DNA of 24,888 nt from JANNRW01 sp031401815. GTDB taxonomy: Bacteria; Desulfobacterota; Desulfuromonadia; Geobacterales; DSM-12255. Positions 24,751 to 24,888 of the stretch are shown here, one piece after another. Where the stretch lies: positions 1-24,888 of the forward strand of contig JANNRW010000314.1 of assembly GCA_031401815.1 (NCBI GenBank). Direction: 5' to 3'. The notes under the pieces are model-generated. The model had not been told where the DNA came from and did no database searches. It saw nothing but the letters and a program-made list of their open reading frames with translations. Numbering within the stretch: the stretch's first letter is position 1; every line of letters begins with the position of its first letter. The translations under genes were made by a program, and so were the position numbers.

Positions 24751-24888
24751 TGAAGTGGTTGCGCTTTCTGAGACATGTGTGTAAGCAATGAACCTCGCTA
24801 TTTCAAAAGGAGAGTTCAATGCAACAACATCGTACACGTCACAGCGCAGCTTTTAAGGCCAAGGTCGCTTTGGCCGCACTATCAGAGT
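24751..24888 (+). mobile_element. IS3-like element, 5' terminal region (partial)
   Basis: It starts with TGAAGTGGTTGC and is identical over its first 57 bases to the reverse complement of 1-57. It interrupts a korB-like gene at 24750. It contains the start of an IS3-type orfA and continues beyond the window. Only one end is visible, so target duplication cannot be tested. Confidence 0.82.
24819..24888 (+). CDS. IS3-family transposase OrfA, N-terminal part (runs off the window)
   Basis: AAAAGGAGAG precedes ATG 24819, which opens MQQHRTRHSAAFKAKVALAAL and continues to the last base. The R(R/H)xxxxFKAKVALAAL opening is typical of IS3 OrfA, a helix-turn-helix protein normally joined to OrfB by -1 frameshifting. 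Only 23 codons are visible, so the subgroup is not assigned. Confidence 0.8.
   Translation, partial: MQQHRTRHSAAFKAKVALAALSE

Noticed and set aside
1..24888. tRNA, rRNA or riboswitch genes
   Set aside because: No cloverleaf, rRNA core sequence or known aptamer pattern was recognised by eye; small noncoding RNAs cannot be excluded without a covariance search.

Overview
The window looks like an accessory chromosomal region of a Geobacter-like bacterium (Desulfuromonadia/Geobacterales). This rests on gene style: long PAS-rich soluble kinases, a kaiC-kaiB-kaiB-kinase locus, an Fe-SOD/ferredoxin/RIC stress set, and a 2-oxoacid:ferredoxin oxidoreductase fragment. No rRNA or marker gene is present, so the assignment is an inference. 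I see no tRNA, rRNA or CRISPR array.

Layout. Both ends are copies of the same IS3-like element, in opposite orientation and pointing outwards. Bases 1-58 are the exact reverse complement of 24750-24807. The left copy cuts a NarL-type response regulator after 13 codons. The right copy removes the 5' part of a korB-like gene. From 99 to 983 (minus) lies the kinase partner of the broken regulator, and it has Gln in place of the phospho-accepting His.

From 1252 to 15868 (plus) lies a signalling island: an ABC1/UbiB-family kinase-like membrane protein, a PAS-PAS-GAF-HD-GYP c-di-GMP phosphodiesterase, a 1107-residue multi-PAS diguanylate cyclase with four tandem 128-residue PAS copies, a decayed ABC1 fragment, a PAS histidine kinase, a second full ABC1 gene, a receiver plus His-less kinase, a receiver-GGDEF cyclase, a membrane hybrid-less histidine kinase and a lone receiver. 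Paralogy among the ABC1 genes and among the kinases suggests growth by repeated duplication and decay. Two inverted copies of a short GC-rich MITE-like element lie here.

From 15883 to 18781 (minus) is a compact oxidative/nitrosative stress operon. In transcription order it encodes a ferritin-like protein, a ferredoxin, an Fe/Mn superoxide dismutase, a DJ-1/PfpI protein and the RIC di-iron repair protein. It is preceded by an internally deleted zinc alcohol dehydrogenase pseudogene.

From 19544 to 24413 (plus) is a Kai locus. Its kaiC keeps only its first ~20 codons and its C-terminal tail; both ATPase domains are deleted and the two parts are out of frame. Two intact kaiB genes follow, then a PAS histidine kinase split by a single in-frame amber codon, then a lone receiver. 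The window's main theme is a dense sensory/c-di-GMP/Kai signalling region in active decay: IS insertions, internal deletions, a nonsense codon and loss of catalytic His residues, next to apparently intact paralogues.
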